Of a DNA stretch of 64,000 bases, positions 12,831 to 24,021 are shown piece by piece. Position 1 is the stretch's first letter. Each line of letters starts with the position of its first letter. The position numbers and the translations under genes are program-made. The notes below the pieces were generated by a model. That model saw nothing but the letters and a program-made list of their open reading frames with translations, was not told the origin of the DNA and made no database searches. The DNA is taken from assembly GCA_963978905.1 (NCBI GenBank), contig OZ022257.1, forward strand, positions 34,547,685 through 34,611,684, read 5' to 3'. Origin of the DNA: Trichostrongylus colubriformis (lineage: Eukaryota; Nematoda; Chromadorea; Rhabditida; Trichostrongylidae).

Positions 12831-13630
12831 AGCTCAAGTTTCTACCTGATCACAAGCACCGCTTATATCAGTTCAAGCTCAAGTCATTATAGCATAGGAG
12901 AGTGCTTAATGGCATTGTGTTTTGTTTCATAATGTTAAAAGGCGGCTCAAATTGAGGCCAAGTAAATACTGGGTATTTGGGCCGAACAGGGGCCGAACAA
13001 CTTAATCTCTATAGTACCCTGAACTGAGCAGAAATCATCGACTTAAGGAACATAATTTGCTTTTTGTACGATGTTAATTGGCTGCAACTACTGCCAACAG
13101 ATTTGCAAGAGGCATCAAAATACCCGTGCATACAAAAGCAAATTAAGAAAAGTCGACTTTCTAGCGTAAATTTAGCCGAGGACGCTAACTCCCTCGCAAG
13201 TTCGGTACGGTACATGGCTAGCGAATGCCCTCAAAACATCGTGGAACTAGAGCATCAAAAGCATTGAGAAGGAGGTTCTGTCGATCATGCTCCCACAATT
13301 CACAAAGGCAACTACAGCCGCAAGAACTGGACGCCACTAGCTATGGATTTGTCCCTCTCCAACTTCCCTTAAGACGCTTTGTGCGTGCGGTGTAGTCAGT
13401 TTGTGAGTGGTCAACCCTTGAGAGTGTTCCAACATGATGTGCGGTTCTGTTCCGAAGATACCACAGCGGGTGATGCTCTTTTCGAAACGCTAAATTTCTT
13501 TTGCTCGACCTCCGCGGTGAACTTGGAATGAGAACTGACAATGAAGCTGTCGATGTGAACCATACAGAGAGAGCGTCAAAGCCTATGCGCCGGCAAGCTG
13601 GCTGGTGCGAAGGAAGACCATCACTATACA
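12831..13630. other. No confident gene
   Basis: A 50-codon plus-strand frame ending at 13267 is weakly coding-like after a possible CAACAG acceptor, and a minus-strand 148-codon frame at 13341-13787 runs into the adjacent MITE. Neither has convincing splice support. Confidence 0.35.
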
Positions 13631-14363
13631 CAGGGGGTGCCAAAAAAAAGTAATTTTGCTCACGACTCAGATCCGCCGAGTACGCAAAACATAGGGAAAC
13701 GAAAGAATTAGAGGTATTGGGGCGAAATATTCTCGAAATATTCCTCTGAAAGCGGAAATAGCTGAGGCAGACTACGTTCATCTTCATAACAATATGGAGC
13801 CTTCACTAGGCGCAATCGGGCTTCAGAGCAACTAGGTATCAAGGTACGTTCAAAACGTGGAGCCAAGTTCCGCGGTATATCTCTTGTGGGAAGCTCCCTA
13901 GGGATTGCCCCTTCGGTTCATGGAAGTTACAGAACCCCTGCTGCTTGGACGGGGTTGCTATGATCCAAGTGTCATTTTTCATTCCTCAAATCCGCCGCCG
14001 GAGGTTTCAGTGGTAACACCTTCTGGGTCTTGGAAACGGAGAATGTCGGTAGCTTCGAAAAACGGAATACTCAAGGGCACCACCCAATATGAATCCACTC
14101 AGGTATCCAGAGGGAGAGGACCTAACTGTAAGCAAGGTTGTGAACGGGTGTGACGAAATCTCCGATTTTGCCGTGTTGAGGTGACACATCATATTCGCTC
14201 AGAACAAGCTCCCGATCCTGCTTGTACAGAAGGTTCTCACAGAATTCAGTGTAGAGTGGTTTGTTCCGAAATTTGGGCAGGGAAATACCTCGTCAGAATT
14301 TGCTGAAGTTCGACTTATGTGGGGCTGAAAGTGGAGGAAAAAATCACTTTTTTGGCACCCTTG
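13631..14363. mobile_element. CAGGGGGTGCC-ended MITE, copy 1 (733 bp)
   Basis: Starts CAGGGGGTGCCAAAAAAAAG and ends with the inverse of CAAGGGTGCCAAAAAAGTGA. The right flank is TA (14364-14365); the left flank is CA, probably a mutated TA. A 745-bp copy lies at 17624-18368 with the same internal sequence. TA target and end type point to the Tc1/mariner superfamily. No transposase frame is present. Confidence 0.8.
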
Positions 14364-14713
14364 TAGTATGTAGCCTAAACTTGGTATCCAGCTGACCTTG
14401 CAGATGGTTGCTCGTTGTCCACTCGTTCACCTTCTTCCTAATGGAGAAGAACAATAATGATCGCGAATTCTCAGCTCGAACCTCCATTTTAGCGATGCAG
14501 AACACCCAACTCCGAGAGATAGAAACCACATCCTTGCAAGTAAGTAAGGGGCACTTAGCGCTGTAAAAAAAAGTCATCAAGTTTGAATAGCGGTAGATCG
14601 GCATCACTCTTAATTTTTCTAATACAGGTAATTGCTTCATTGCTGATGAAGCACGAATTTCTAATAGTTTCTGGTTTTCAAGATGAGGAAGTGTTGGTGC
14701 CCGGAGAGACTTA

Positions 14714-15983
14714 TTAGGTTGGCAACTAATTAATTGCGGATTTTTAATAGAAAATCAAAGACCTTTTTTTTCATAGAACTAAATAACTTTACTCTGTAAT
14801 GTACTACCCATTTTTGTCAATGACCTTTTGCCATCTTTCAGGTAGCATCATGATTCCGCGTTCATAAAACTTCTGGTTTTTATCAGTAAAAAACTGAGTC
14901 AGGTACGATTTGACCTCATCATCACTACTGAAATTTTTACCACTCAAAGAATTTTGCAATGATCGAAACAAAAAGTAATCCGATGGTGCAAGGTCAGGAC
15001 TATATGGTGGATGTGGCAAAACATCCCAACGAAAATCCATTAATTTTTGCCGAGTGGCCAAAGATGTGTGTGGCCTTGCATTGCCATGATGGAATACAAC
15101 ACTTTTTCGGTTAATTAATTCGGGTCGATTTTCTTGAACTGCATTGCTTAATTTTGTTAATTGTGCAATGTAGACATCAGAATTGATCGTTTGGTTGGGT
15201 GGCAGCAGTTCAAAGTAGACAATTCCTTTGTAATCCCACCAAACTGGCAACAAAACCTTCTTTTGATGAATATCAGCTTTTGCTCTTCTGAGCTGGTTCA
15301 CCTGGGCGGCTGCACTATCTTTTTCGTTGGACATTATTGTTAACGACCCATTTTTCATCGCCAGTGATCATTCGTTTTAGAAGTGGATCATTTTCATCAC
15401 GTTTCTTTAGCAAAGCGCAGATGTCTATGCGTTGCATTAAATGCGTTTCACCCATATATCCAGTTTTGACACGTACCAAAGTTGTTCTAAATGCTTTTCA
15501 GTACATGTATGTGATACCTGTCGCTTCTCTGCAATCTCGCGTGTTATACTGTGACGATCCGAGTCAAGTATTGCCTTGATTGGGTCGTTGTCAACTCCAA
15601 CTGGACGACTAGAGCGTTTCTCATCTCTGAGAGAAAAATCACCAGAACGAAATCAGGCAAACCAGTTTTGGCACTGCCGATCTTTTGAGGCTTCAGCACC
15701 ATAAACAGCACATAACTTTTTGTGAGCTTGCGATGCGTTTCCCCCTTTAAGGAAATAATAAAGCAATACATGACGAAAATGATTGTTTTGATTCTCCATT
15801 TTTCAGCACACGCCAAACGAAAATAATGCAACTGATCAAGGAGCTTTCTTTACTGATTGATAAAAGGATTGCCTACTATTAGATAACAATATGTGTTTAA
15901 CATTTTGCCTACGCCAGAAAAGCTAAGTATTCAACCAAAGCCATCTATGAGTGAAATCCGCAATGACTTAGTTGCCGACCTAA
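14714..15983 (-). mobile_element. Mariner element, both ends intact (1,270 bp)
   Basis: Terminal inverted repeats of 30 bases lie at 14714-14743 (TTAGGTTGGCAACTAATTAA...) and 15954-15983; they differ at only three positions. TA duplications flank the element at 14712-14713 and 15984-15985. Size and ends are those of a complete mariner; the transposase reads on the minus strand and is mutated. Confidence 0.93.
14804..15800 (-). pseudogene. Mariner transposase, inactive
   Basis: The C-terminal 184 residues are open at 14804-15358. Motifs in order are: a decayed DNA-binding half upstream of 15480; ITGDEKW with the first catalytic Asp near 15350; WWDYKG; HHGNARPH; and YSPDLAPSDY. The second catalytic residue, normally Asp in HDNARPH, is Gly here (GGC, near 15094). 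Exactly 34 residues separate it from the last Asp, as expected for a D,D34D enzyme. A frameshift lies just after the first Asp and stops break the N-terminal half. The element could therefore move only with transposase supplied by another copy. Confidence 0.9.
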
Positions 15984-15985
15984 TA

Positions 15986-17212
15986 GCATTTCTTTCATAG
16001 TGAGCGAGTAGATTCATTATCCTTCCTGGACTACGGTGATTCCTTGATTTGTTGGGGGGCGAAATGATTTTACGACTCCGTACAAAGCAAATGTAAAGCA
16101 GTGGCGAAAAACATTTGGGCGCTAACTTTTCAGGAACTTGATTGTTGATGGACCAGGAAAGTAGACCGGTATTTGACTAGTCGAATGGGGCTTAAGTGCC
16201 AAATTCCAAAGTGCATCAGAGCAAACACTCAGTTTTCCATCTATGTTTGTAGACAGAGAATGTCTCAGCATTCTGGTTGATTTGACACCCTTCGCTATTC
16301 ACTTTTTTTTGAGTGTTCTTGTTTGAATCGCCGCATTTCGCCGGTAGGAATCGGTATCTCTATAGTCGTATGAACTGATGGCAGATCGAAAATTCCTTCA
16401 CTTGGATAGCAAAATGGGTCTGGCAGAATTACGTGAACATTAATGACACTACATTTTATTCACCATCCCTCAACACTTGTTCCGGTATTTCTAATCAAAG
16501 CTTAACTTATGCGCATCCACAGAAAGGTTAAGGTTGAAGCTTTCTTTGAGAATGGTTCCAAACCTTCCTAGCCATCACCTTTTTCAAATTAGTTTATAAT
16601 GAAGCCAATTTCAATTTTTTACAAATTTCATTTTCATTGATGACCTACTGACTTGCTGGAATGACTCATGCTCATTCCTATAGAGTAGAACTGACCAAGT
16701 ATGCGTTACTAATCTCTACACCACGCCATACTGCCGTTTGATTTAAAGACACCGTAAGGGAGTAATTTTGGCTTACGGTAGAACAGACGTAGTGTGGACG
16801 AGTTCAAGTGGCCGCCATTGCACAAACTCGCCAATTTGACGCCTTGGCATGGTGCCAAGAGAAGATGTTTCCATTATAAAGTTGTTCATTCCTTTTACCT
16901 TCTCCTTTGTTCTTTCTTATGTTGATTCTAGATGTACTTACATGAGTGCTAATGTAGTTGGGAATGGCCACTCCACTGCGCTGGGAGACAGGGGCTACAA
17001 CTAAAGTTGGCCCGCGGCCGTCTCCTACAGCGGACAACTCGGAAAGTCAGTGTGATGATGCGATTGAGGCGCGAATACACACCGCAGCGATACACTTTTG
17101 AATTCGGGTTTTTTCACCGATTATCGCTTCTAACCTTCTGCGCTCAACACAAGATGCTCATTTCTTTGTATTTTTCTCTTGTTTCGAACCCCTTCCGGTT
17201 TCTTTAAGGAAG
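15986..17212. other. Upstream region of the GYPYG peptide gene; no gene seen
   Basis: No coding or repeat structure recognised. The minus-strand frame at 16804-17037 is not supported by splice signals. Confidence 0.4.
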
Positions 17213-17406
17213 ATGGTTTTAACGATTCGTGCATGTTGTCTACTTATTCTTGCCGTAATGAACGCAGCTGAGCAAAACAATGGAAGGTCAATACTCACCC
17301 GCAAATTTGTGGGAGTGGAGGCAACACCCATGACACGATCAATCGAGGAAGCAAGACATCTCCACAGAAAGGAAGCAGAAGAGGGAGGAGCCTCAAGGAA
17401 TCAAGT
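17213..17406 (+). CDS. GYPYG-repeat secreted peptide, exon 1
   Basis: The ATG at 17213 opens a signal peptide: a short basic start, the hydrophobic stretch CCLLILAVM, then a small-residue cleavage region near residue 20. A polar propeptide-like segment rich in Glu, Arg and Ser follows. The frame would meet TGA at 17408, but a consensus donor (GTGAGT from 17407) ends the exon after two bases of a Val codon. That phase fits the exon at 22516 exactly. Joined, they encode 129 residues. The product should enter the secretory pathway. The intron is 5,109 bases and full of transposons, so unseen middle exons cannot be excluded. Confidence 0.6.
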
Positions 17407-17623
17407 GTGAGTATACAGTTCTCGCTCCAGATTTGAATGCTCAATGAATTAAAAAAATTTGGAGGTGCGGCTTATGTTGATTCGAGCGCCATTTGCAATT
17501 ATCACTATCTTTAGATATAATTGAGTTAAATAGACGGAGGCCAGTTATACTTGGAGGTGAACGACTGAACTAGCCTCCTGCATATTATTTGTAGGAGGAG
17601 GAAAGGATTTGGACATGTATGTA

Positions 17624-18368
17624 CAGGGGGTGCCAAAAAAAAAAGTAATTTTGCCCACGGCTCACATCTGCCAATTTTACAAAACGTAGGGAAACGAAAG
17701 AGATAAAGGTATTGGGGCAAAACATTCCCGAAATGTTCCTCTAAAAGCAGGAACAAGCTGTGGCTCCTCACGTTCATGTTCATAAAAATATGGAGGTTTC
17801 ATTCGGCGCAGTCGGGCTTCGGAGTACCTACATTTAAAAATTCGCTAAAAACAGTAGAGCCAAGCTCCGTGGTAGGTCTTTTGTGGGAAGCTTCCTGAGG
17901 GTTGGCCCTTCGGTTCTTGGAAGTCACAGAGCCCCTGCTGCTTGGACAAGGCTGCTATGATCCAAAGTATCATTTTCATGCCTCAAATCCGCCTCCGGAG
18001 GGGTTTCAGTGGTAGGGGAACGTTTTGGCTCTTGGAAACGAAGGGCGCTGGGAACCCGGGAAAAACGCAATGTTAAAGAACACCATCCGTTATGAATCCC
18101 CTTAGGTACCCAGATTGAACGGACGTCAGCAAGGTTGTGAAAGAGGGCGAAGAAATTTCGGATTTTGCCCAGTTGAGGTGATACATCTTGTTCAGTCTTT
18201 CCTTGCTCCCGTTCCTGCTCGTGCAGGAGGCTGCCACGGAGTATAGTGATAGAGTTAGGTCTGCTCTTGATTCTGGGGATGAGAATACCTCAATAGAATT
18301 TACTGTAGTTTGGCTAAATGGGGTCGAAAGTGGAGGAGACAAAATTACTTTTTTTTTGGCACCCCCTG
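17624..18368. mobile_element. CAGGGGGTGCC-ended MITE, copy 2 (745 bp)
   Basis: Ends CAGGGGGTGCC match as inverted repeats for about 28 bases, flanked by TA at 17622-17623 and 18369-18370. It lies inside the intron of the GYPYG gene. Internal sequence matches the copy at 13631-14363. Confidence 0.88.
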
Positions 18369-19147
18369 TATAGTCTAGGCAGCTTTCAGTTTCGGAGCTG
18401 CACTGTATGAACAGCATTCGCTACCTACGCGTTTGCTGTGATCAGGGCTACTTTGAACCCACATAGCCCTCTTGAGAAGCTATCATGTCCTCGACTGAAT
18501 ATTACCAAAATGCGCCAACTTTCCTGACCTATGGGGGAATGCACAATCTTCCTTGAAGACGCTATCAGCCTCTATGCCGACATTTCGTCAATACAACAAT
18601 CATGCATAGGGCTGCTGGTCCAGATGATTTTTTATAACTTCTACTAACATTCATTACGTTTGTGCTCGAAGAATCACGTCCTTCATTCTGCCATTACGTG
18701 TCCTCAGAAGTAACATTACACGCATGAGCAATGGTCAATCGACCTGCTATGGGATATGAGGACGAAGGTGTTCCTCCATCACCTTTGCAAATTCGTTGTA
18801 TCGCAAAGTGACGGGAGTGACATGGGTTTACTTCGTCTTTCCCAAAAACTTAGAAAATGATGCCCCATTTGCGATAATGACAAGGCAGCAATGGATATCT
18901 TTGCAAATACAGTCCCCCCTACCGGTGGCGGTAACGCTCTTACCCAGGATCAAGTGTGGCGTCGAGGAATATATCCAGAAAATACTACCACACCTCCCCA
19001 AAAAAGAGGGTCTCCATACGACCCTCCCTCCCCTTGTTCAGATTCCGCTATTTCTGTGGTTTCTACCCAGCCGGTGCGAGCCAATGCATCAAGGAAATTG
19101 AGAGCCCATGTTAAAAAAACACTGAGGCCAAATTCGTTACAAGTATG

Positions 19148-19348
19148 CTAAGTTGTGTGCAAAAGCCCTGGACTCGAACCCGCACTCCATGCTTTCCGGG
19201 CATATGCGCTAATCCGTTTCACTACCGAGACCTCTTTCACTTTAACTCAGCTCCCTAATGGTGTATTGATCATAGCTCATCAGCACACACCGCTTAACGT
19301 GTTGAGCCGCTTGGCCAATATCGGCATCGAACCGTAATGCTGAAAGCT
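19148..19348 (-). repeat. tRNA-like repeat, copy 1
   Basis: On the minus strand this holds a tRNA-like D arm, anticodon arm and the T-arm sequence GGGTTCGAGTCC. It is followed on the plus-strand side by a conserved tail ending GGCCAATATCGGCATCGAAC. The acceptor stem is decayed. Five more copies are in the window. This is the structure of a tRNA-derived SINE-like family. Confidence 0.75.
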
Positions 19349-19503
19349 TGAGAAAAAAATGATTTTGATACTTTTTAATATTGATAGCTGCTGATTTTCG
19401 TGGCAGCCCGCGATGCGAAAGTTGTTACAAGTATGCTGAGTTATGGGCAGAAGCTTCGGTCTCGAAAGGGTCTCGAATCCGCACTCTATGCTTATCGGAC
19501 ATA

Positions 19504-20723
19504 CAGTAGCGCTCAAAAGTATTCGGCCAAACACTTTTTTGTCATAACTTTTTTTCTACTTGACCAAATTTGACAAAATTCCAATATGTGGTGCCTGAAC
19601 CTATTGTCAACATTTCCTTCTACTTGAGTGCAGCTTGACTCTTTTCATGGTTTTTTACAAGAATTTACTACGAAACCGCCGAAAAAAAGAAAAAGGCTCG
19701 GTCAAGAGAAACGGCTTTCTTTACAAAAACAAAACGAGCAAGCCTTCGAAAACATTGATATTTTGTAGAAAGACCACGACTTTCGATGACATCAGCACAG
19801 CGGGACGTCATAGGGATGGCACTTCAAAAACAATAAATTGCATTAAATTCCAGCTTCTCTCTTCGTGAAACCGCGGCACTGGACTTGTTTACATTTCTCT
19901 GCTTTTGGAACTGGAAGAATGGAACTGGTACATTGGGGAAACTGGAAGAAGACTAGCAATACGTATCAAAGAACATCTTGCTGGTAAAAGACTAGGTACA
20001 CAAGAACACCTTTGGGAAAGCACATGACCGAGGAGCATGGCGGAAACGACTTTGTTGTGAAGTGCAGAATTCCGGCATGCGAGACTGAGATTTCTGCCGG
20101 GAAAGTGCTTGAAGCATTTTGGATTTCTGCAAGAAATCCAAGTATGAACAACCGAAATGAGTGCTTATACATAACGAATGATCTCTTGCCATTTGCGCCA
20201 CATTGCGAGCTACTGATATGAGGAGGGAGACATGCATGTCCCCATTACACTATATGTATAAGAACCGCATGGCATCTCTCGTTCACTGACGACAACTAAC
20301 ACGGAGTGGCGACGTCACTCTCGCGGTGGTGGATTGGTGAGTTATCTCTTTCGTACGGGGTTTCTCCGGCGGTTTCCTGATGTTTCGTCAGAGCCGCTAA
20401 AGGGATGAGGCGTTTGATGGTGTAGTGGATAGAATCCAAAATCTTGAGCCACGTTTAGGCCTTTGAGGAAGACGATCTGGTCGAAACGTTAGGCCGTAAA
20501 TAAAGATTCCACCTAACAACCTCGCAAAACAGAGAAAAGTAAACAATAAATTGCATTTAATCAAGTAACTCATACCGTTGAGCGCCAAAATAGTATATTT
20601 AGTATGCAGTGTCTCCAAGTACAACATACTAAAATTTCTCTTAGATTGGTCCAGTCGCAAAAAAGCTACAAGTGAAAAACCCAAGTGAAACACCATATCG
20701 CCAAATACTTTTGAGCGCTACTG
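19504..20723. mobile_element. Tc1-type element carrying a Penelope fragment (1,220 bp)
   Basis: Starts CAGTAGCGCTCAAAAGTATT and ends with its inverse for about 22 bases; TA flanks at 19502-19503 and 20724-20725. No Tc1 transposase frame is present. Instead most of the right half is a Penelope-like 3' end (19926-20515). It sits inside the anticodon-arm region of a tRNA-like repeat. Confidence 0.85.
19926..20515 (+). pseudogene. Penelope-like GIY-YIG endonuclease fragment and 3' tail
   Basis: The frame starts WYIGETGRRLAIRIKEHLAG, a GIY-YIG nuclease N-terminus (Tyr, Ile-Gly and the following Arg visible). One frameshift near 20020 separates it from a frame of about 65 residues containing ARNPSMNNRNECLYIT, which closely resembles a second fragment at 35.2 kb. 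The tail holds GAAACGTTAGGCCGTAAATA and ends in AAAGATTCCACC-like sequence. Penelope elements pair this nuclease with a telomerase-related reverse transcriptase; the polymerase part is absent here. Confidence 0.8.
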
Positions 20724-22515
20724 TAAGTGCTAATCCATTACACCACCGGACCCTTTTACCTTAATTGAGGCCACACTCCTGACAAAATACGAGAAATAAG
20801 AACCTGGTGAAATTCATCACTTATATCCGAAAATAAGCGTTCAAGAGAAATGATGAGGTAGCATATTCAAGACTTATATTCTGAAACGAAAGTGTTGCCG
20901 ACCATGGGTAATGTGCCTCACCTCTGATGACAAAGGAGAAGACTTAATGGTCATGCAAGCGATGGGGCAAAGGTAAAGGATGAAAAAACAAGAACAAGAA
21001 AGCTGGAACCAAATAAGAGCCACGTACTGCGCTCCACTGCGCCCCATCCGATCGCCGCGTCGTTATTGCGGTAGCGAAGCGGCGACCAGATCGGCCGCGG
21101 TATCTTAGCATGCTATCTTTGGACATTTTTTGAATACTTGAAACTTCACTTGGACTCCACATTTTAAAGTACTGTACACTGTTTTCTCAATAATTTCCTA
21201 AGGCCATATACAAACTTGCCGCTTGGCTTTCTTAATGGTTGCGTAGTTCTCGATATCGGTGTCCAGTAGAAGGAATTTTTGAAAAATGTTGAAGTGTTTA
21301 ACTTCGAATGGTCATAACTTCCTTCAAACTCAACCATATGGGTGCGATCTTGTTGTCTGGGGTCTGCGAGGTTTCCGCTTACGAGTGACTACCTCGACTA
21401 TGTCATACCTAATAAAATGAGTTATTTTGAGGGAAGGCAGTACGCCACGCATAAAGATTTCCTTCCCATTCTCAGTGATTACAAACACTTTTCCGGTCCG
21501 CATAGTGGCTCGCTAGCACAATATCAAGTACTTGCAATCGCAGTAGGATATGAAAGAAGGTCACATCGGCTAATTTCCGTTTTCATTCCATAGTTTCTCA
21601 AGTATTCATTTACGGTGGTACACGTGGATAGATGCCGCTACCCACGGTTAGTCGCTGAATTTCGGAGGTGTCTCCGTACGTGGTTTTTGGTGGCTGGTTT
21701 TGTTGTGGATCGTGCCATGCATGAGGTTTCTCGATGATTAAGTTAAATTAGTTTCGGATTTGAACCCACTTAGACAGATTTATCATATCTCTCCTTACAC
21801 CTTGGACCTTTAGCCTGAGAAGTTCCGCTGATCACTGCCTACCTCAACGATTACGACCCCTCTCCTACCAACGGTCCAAATACAACCCCATGTCGAGTAA
21901 TTCTCAAAAGAGGCTTGACTCTGCCCCCTCCCCTCCCCCCATCCAGCAACCTTTTTCTCTCGATAACATGTAACTCGATCACTCCTCCAGTAAACGCAAA
22001 CTTTCTTCTGAGGCACGAGTTTGACCTACGGCGAACACTTGCTATTCGTTTAGTTTGCCGCGCTTGCACACAAGGCGTCTTAGCATCATGCCAATACCTC
22101 CTGTTCCATGCGAACTGAATTTTTTTTGAATAGGAACTGTTCTTTATTTCTACCCTTCAGCTTATTCTCCCATTCATTGGTCCGTTCGTTTGTTATTTGT
22201 TGTTTTACTTGTTTCGCATCATCATGAATGAAATCGAATTCGCCCCACGCGACATCGAATGGCATAGGCGTCACGCTTAAGGTGAAGGGTGCTGGGATCG
22301 CAAATGCCCCAATGGCGAGTTTTTACCCGAGTTCGGTTACACATTCTCACTTCTGAGCCCGGATTTTTCGAATACACTTACCTCCTACTCCCCCCCCCTC
22401 CTCCTCCCTTCCCGTGCAACTAGAGAGAGTAAATCTAATGATCCATGCTGTGCGAAAACTCATTTGCTATCTTTTCTCCTTTCATTTAGCTTCTCACATC
22501 GTTCCATTATTTCAG

Positions 22516-22711
22516 GTCACACCGACGCACTAAAAAATGGCCGTGGAGTTGGAATTGGGGATGTTGTAGGCCGTGGACTGTGGGATACCCGTACGGAGCA
22601 CTCGGAGGTTATCCTTTCGGGGGTTTTGGATATCCGTATGGCTATCCTTATGGTATCATGGGATATCCATACGGTATAATGGGTTATCCATATGGCATGA
22701 TGTATGGATGA
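22516..22711 (+). CDS. GYPYG-repeat secreted peptide, exon 2
   Basis: TTATTTCAG (ending 22515) precedes a frame that begins with one base completing Val, then a basic start, a Trp-rich segment with two adjacent Cys, and a C-terminal tail of Gly-Tyr-Pro repeats. The unit GYPYGIM occurs in tandem and the frame ends GMMYG then TGA at 22709-22711. Gly/Tyr-rich tails of this sort occur in nematode YGGYG/caenacin-type antimicrobial peptides and in cuticle or eggshell proteins; which applies here is inference. A different plus-strand frame over the same bases lacks the repeats and is a shadow. The adjoining intron has a long pyrimidine tract near 22380-22412. Confidence 0.65.
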
Positions 22712-22900
22712 CTTTCTGTTGATGTAGTTACGTTCTTTCACATTGCGTGACAGTAATGGCTGCAGACGTTTCCTATACTGCAATGAGAATTGTTCTGCAT
22801 TCACAGCTCTCGACCGTCGCTTTAGTTCACAGCACTTCTGCTCAAATTGAGAGTAACTTGCTACATCTCATAATTGTCCTCGTTTCCTTTTCGGTGAATG

Positions 22901-22906
22901 AATAAA
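22901..22906 (+). terminator. Poly(A) signal for the GYPYG gene
   Basis: AATAAA lies 190 bases after the stop codon, the first such hexamer downstream on this strand. Confidence 0.5.
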
Positions 22907-24021
22907 GATCTTACAGAGCTTGTAGTTGACTTCTTTTTGAGGGTAGGGCCAAATACGATGTAAAATCACGAGTTCTTCTATTAAAAAGGACTATGAGGAT
23001 GTCATTACGCACAGAGATATCTTGCTAGATAGCCTATCACGAACGTGATTGAAAAAGGTTTCTTCAGATTTGATAGACTAGATCTTTACGTAACGTTTCT
23101 ATAGCTCTTTTTCCATAATCGATGTGTTGTTTCTAGGAACAGTAGCCATGACCTAACACGTATTCAGTTCTTCTGTAGACAAAAAAAAGTGACCCCAGGA
23201 AGCCAGCTGCAACTGCGTACAAAAGCACCGTCGCCGCCCCTTTCGGACAGTCTTCACGAATCGTTTGCTTTAGTTTGCTCCTTGTATCTCATGTATCAGC
23301 ACTGATATCAGCATTGGTTTCACTTATTGACCAGTATTTGGCATTTCGTTTAATAACTCAAGTTTGAGGTAATGAAGTTGGGCCGTATACCGCGTGACAA
23401 TCAGAACAAGTCGTTATACGATAGATATATATACGATATCTCAAACATAGCCGGTTGTTATCCTTTCTTACAAAGTGCTTGCCCACATCAAGGAAATATA
23501 TGTTTATTGTGTAAGTAGAAAAGACCCATCGCGGAACGCATGCGCATTGCGCTTGCAATCACCGTGCCCTACGCCTGAACTAATTGTAAGGACTAATTAA
23601 CATCGTCTGTTTTAATGGCATATTTTTCTCTAGCGGGGACATGAAACTACTTCGCTGGGATATCGTGCGCAATCGGGATTCTTTGCTGACTCACATACTC
23701 ACCTGGTAACCTCGATGAAAGCCTCTCAACGTTCCTTATCAATGTGTCGGTAGAAATTCCTTTTTATTCTATCTCTGAGGTTGTCTTCAATAGCGCTGTA
23801 TTCTAGCTTTCCTTGATACTGGTCACTGAAGAGTGAGCTTTGGACTTGTTACAAACGAATATTCTGTGCTCGCTGTGTGCATTGTGTGAATTTGCAGAGC
23901 TTAAGTTTCAAGAAATAGGAAAAGTGCCGAAGTTCCAGAAAATACACAAAGAGCTAACTATATTGTAATGTAGATGGACAGAAGCAATCATATTATTATA
24001 TCAGCAATTATACGTAAAGCA
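22907..24021. other. No gene recognised
   Basis: AT-rich DNA with no supported exon. The minus-strand frame at 23358-23558 has no splice signals worth reporting. Confidence 0.4.

Larger units (their letters stand above)
19352..20790 (-). repeat. tRNA-like repeat, copy 2, split by a Tc1-type element
   Basis: The left part (19352-19501) carries the conserved block GCTGAGTTATGGGCAGAAGC and the T arm. The right part (20726-20790) carries the D arm and start, GTGCTAATCCATTACACCAC on the plus strand. The two parts are separated exactly at a TA by the element at 19504-20723. Confidence 0.75.

Noticed and set aside
13341..13787. 148-codon minus-strand frame
   Set aside because: Starts inside a MITE and runs out of it; no conserved motif.
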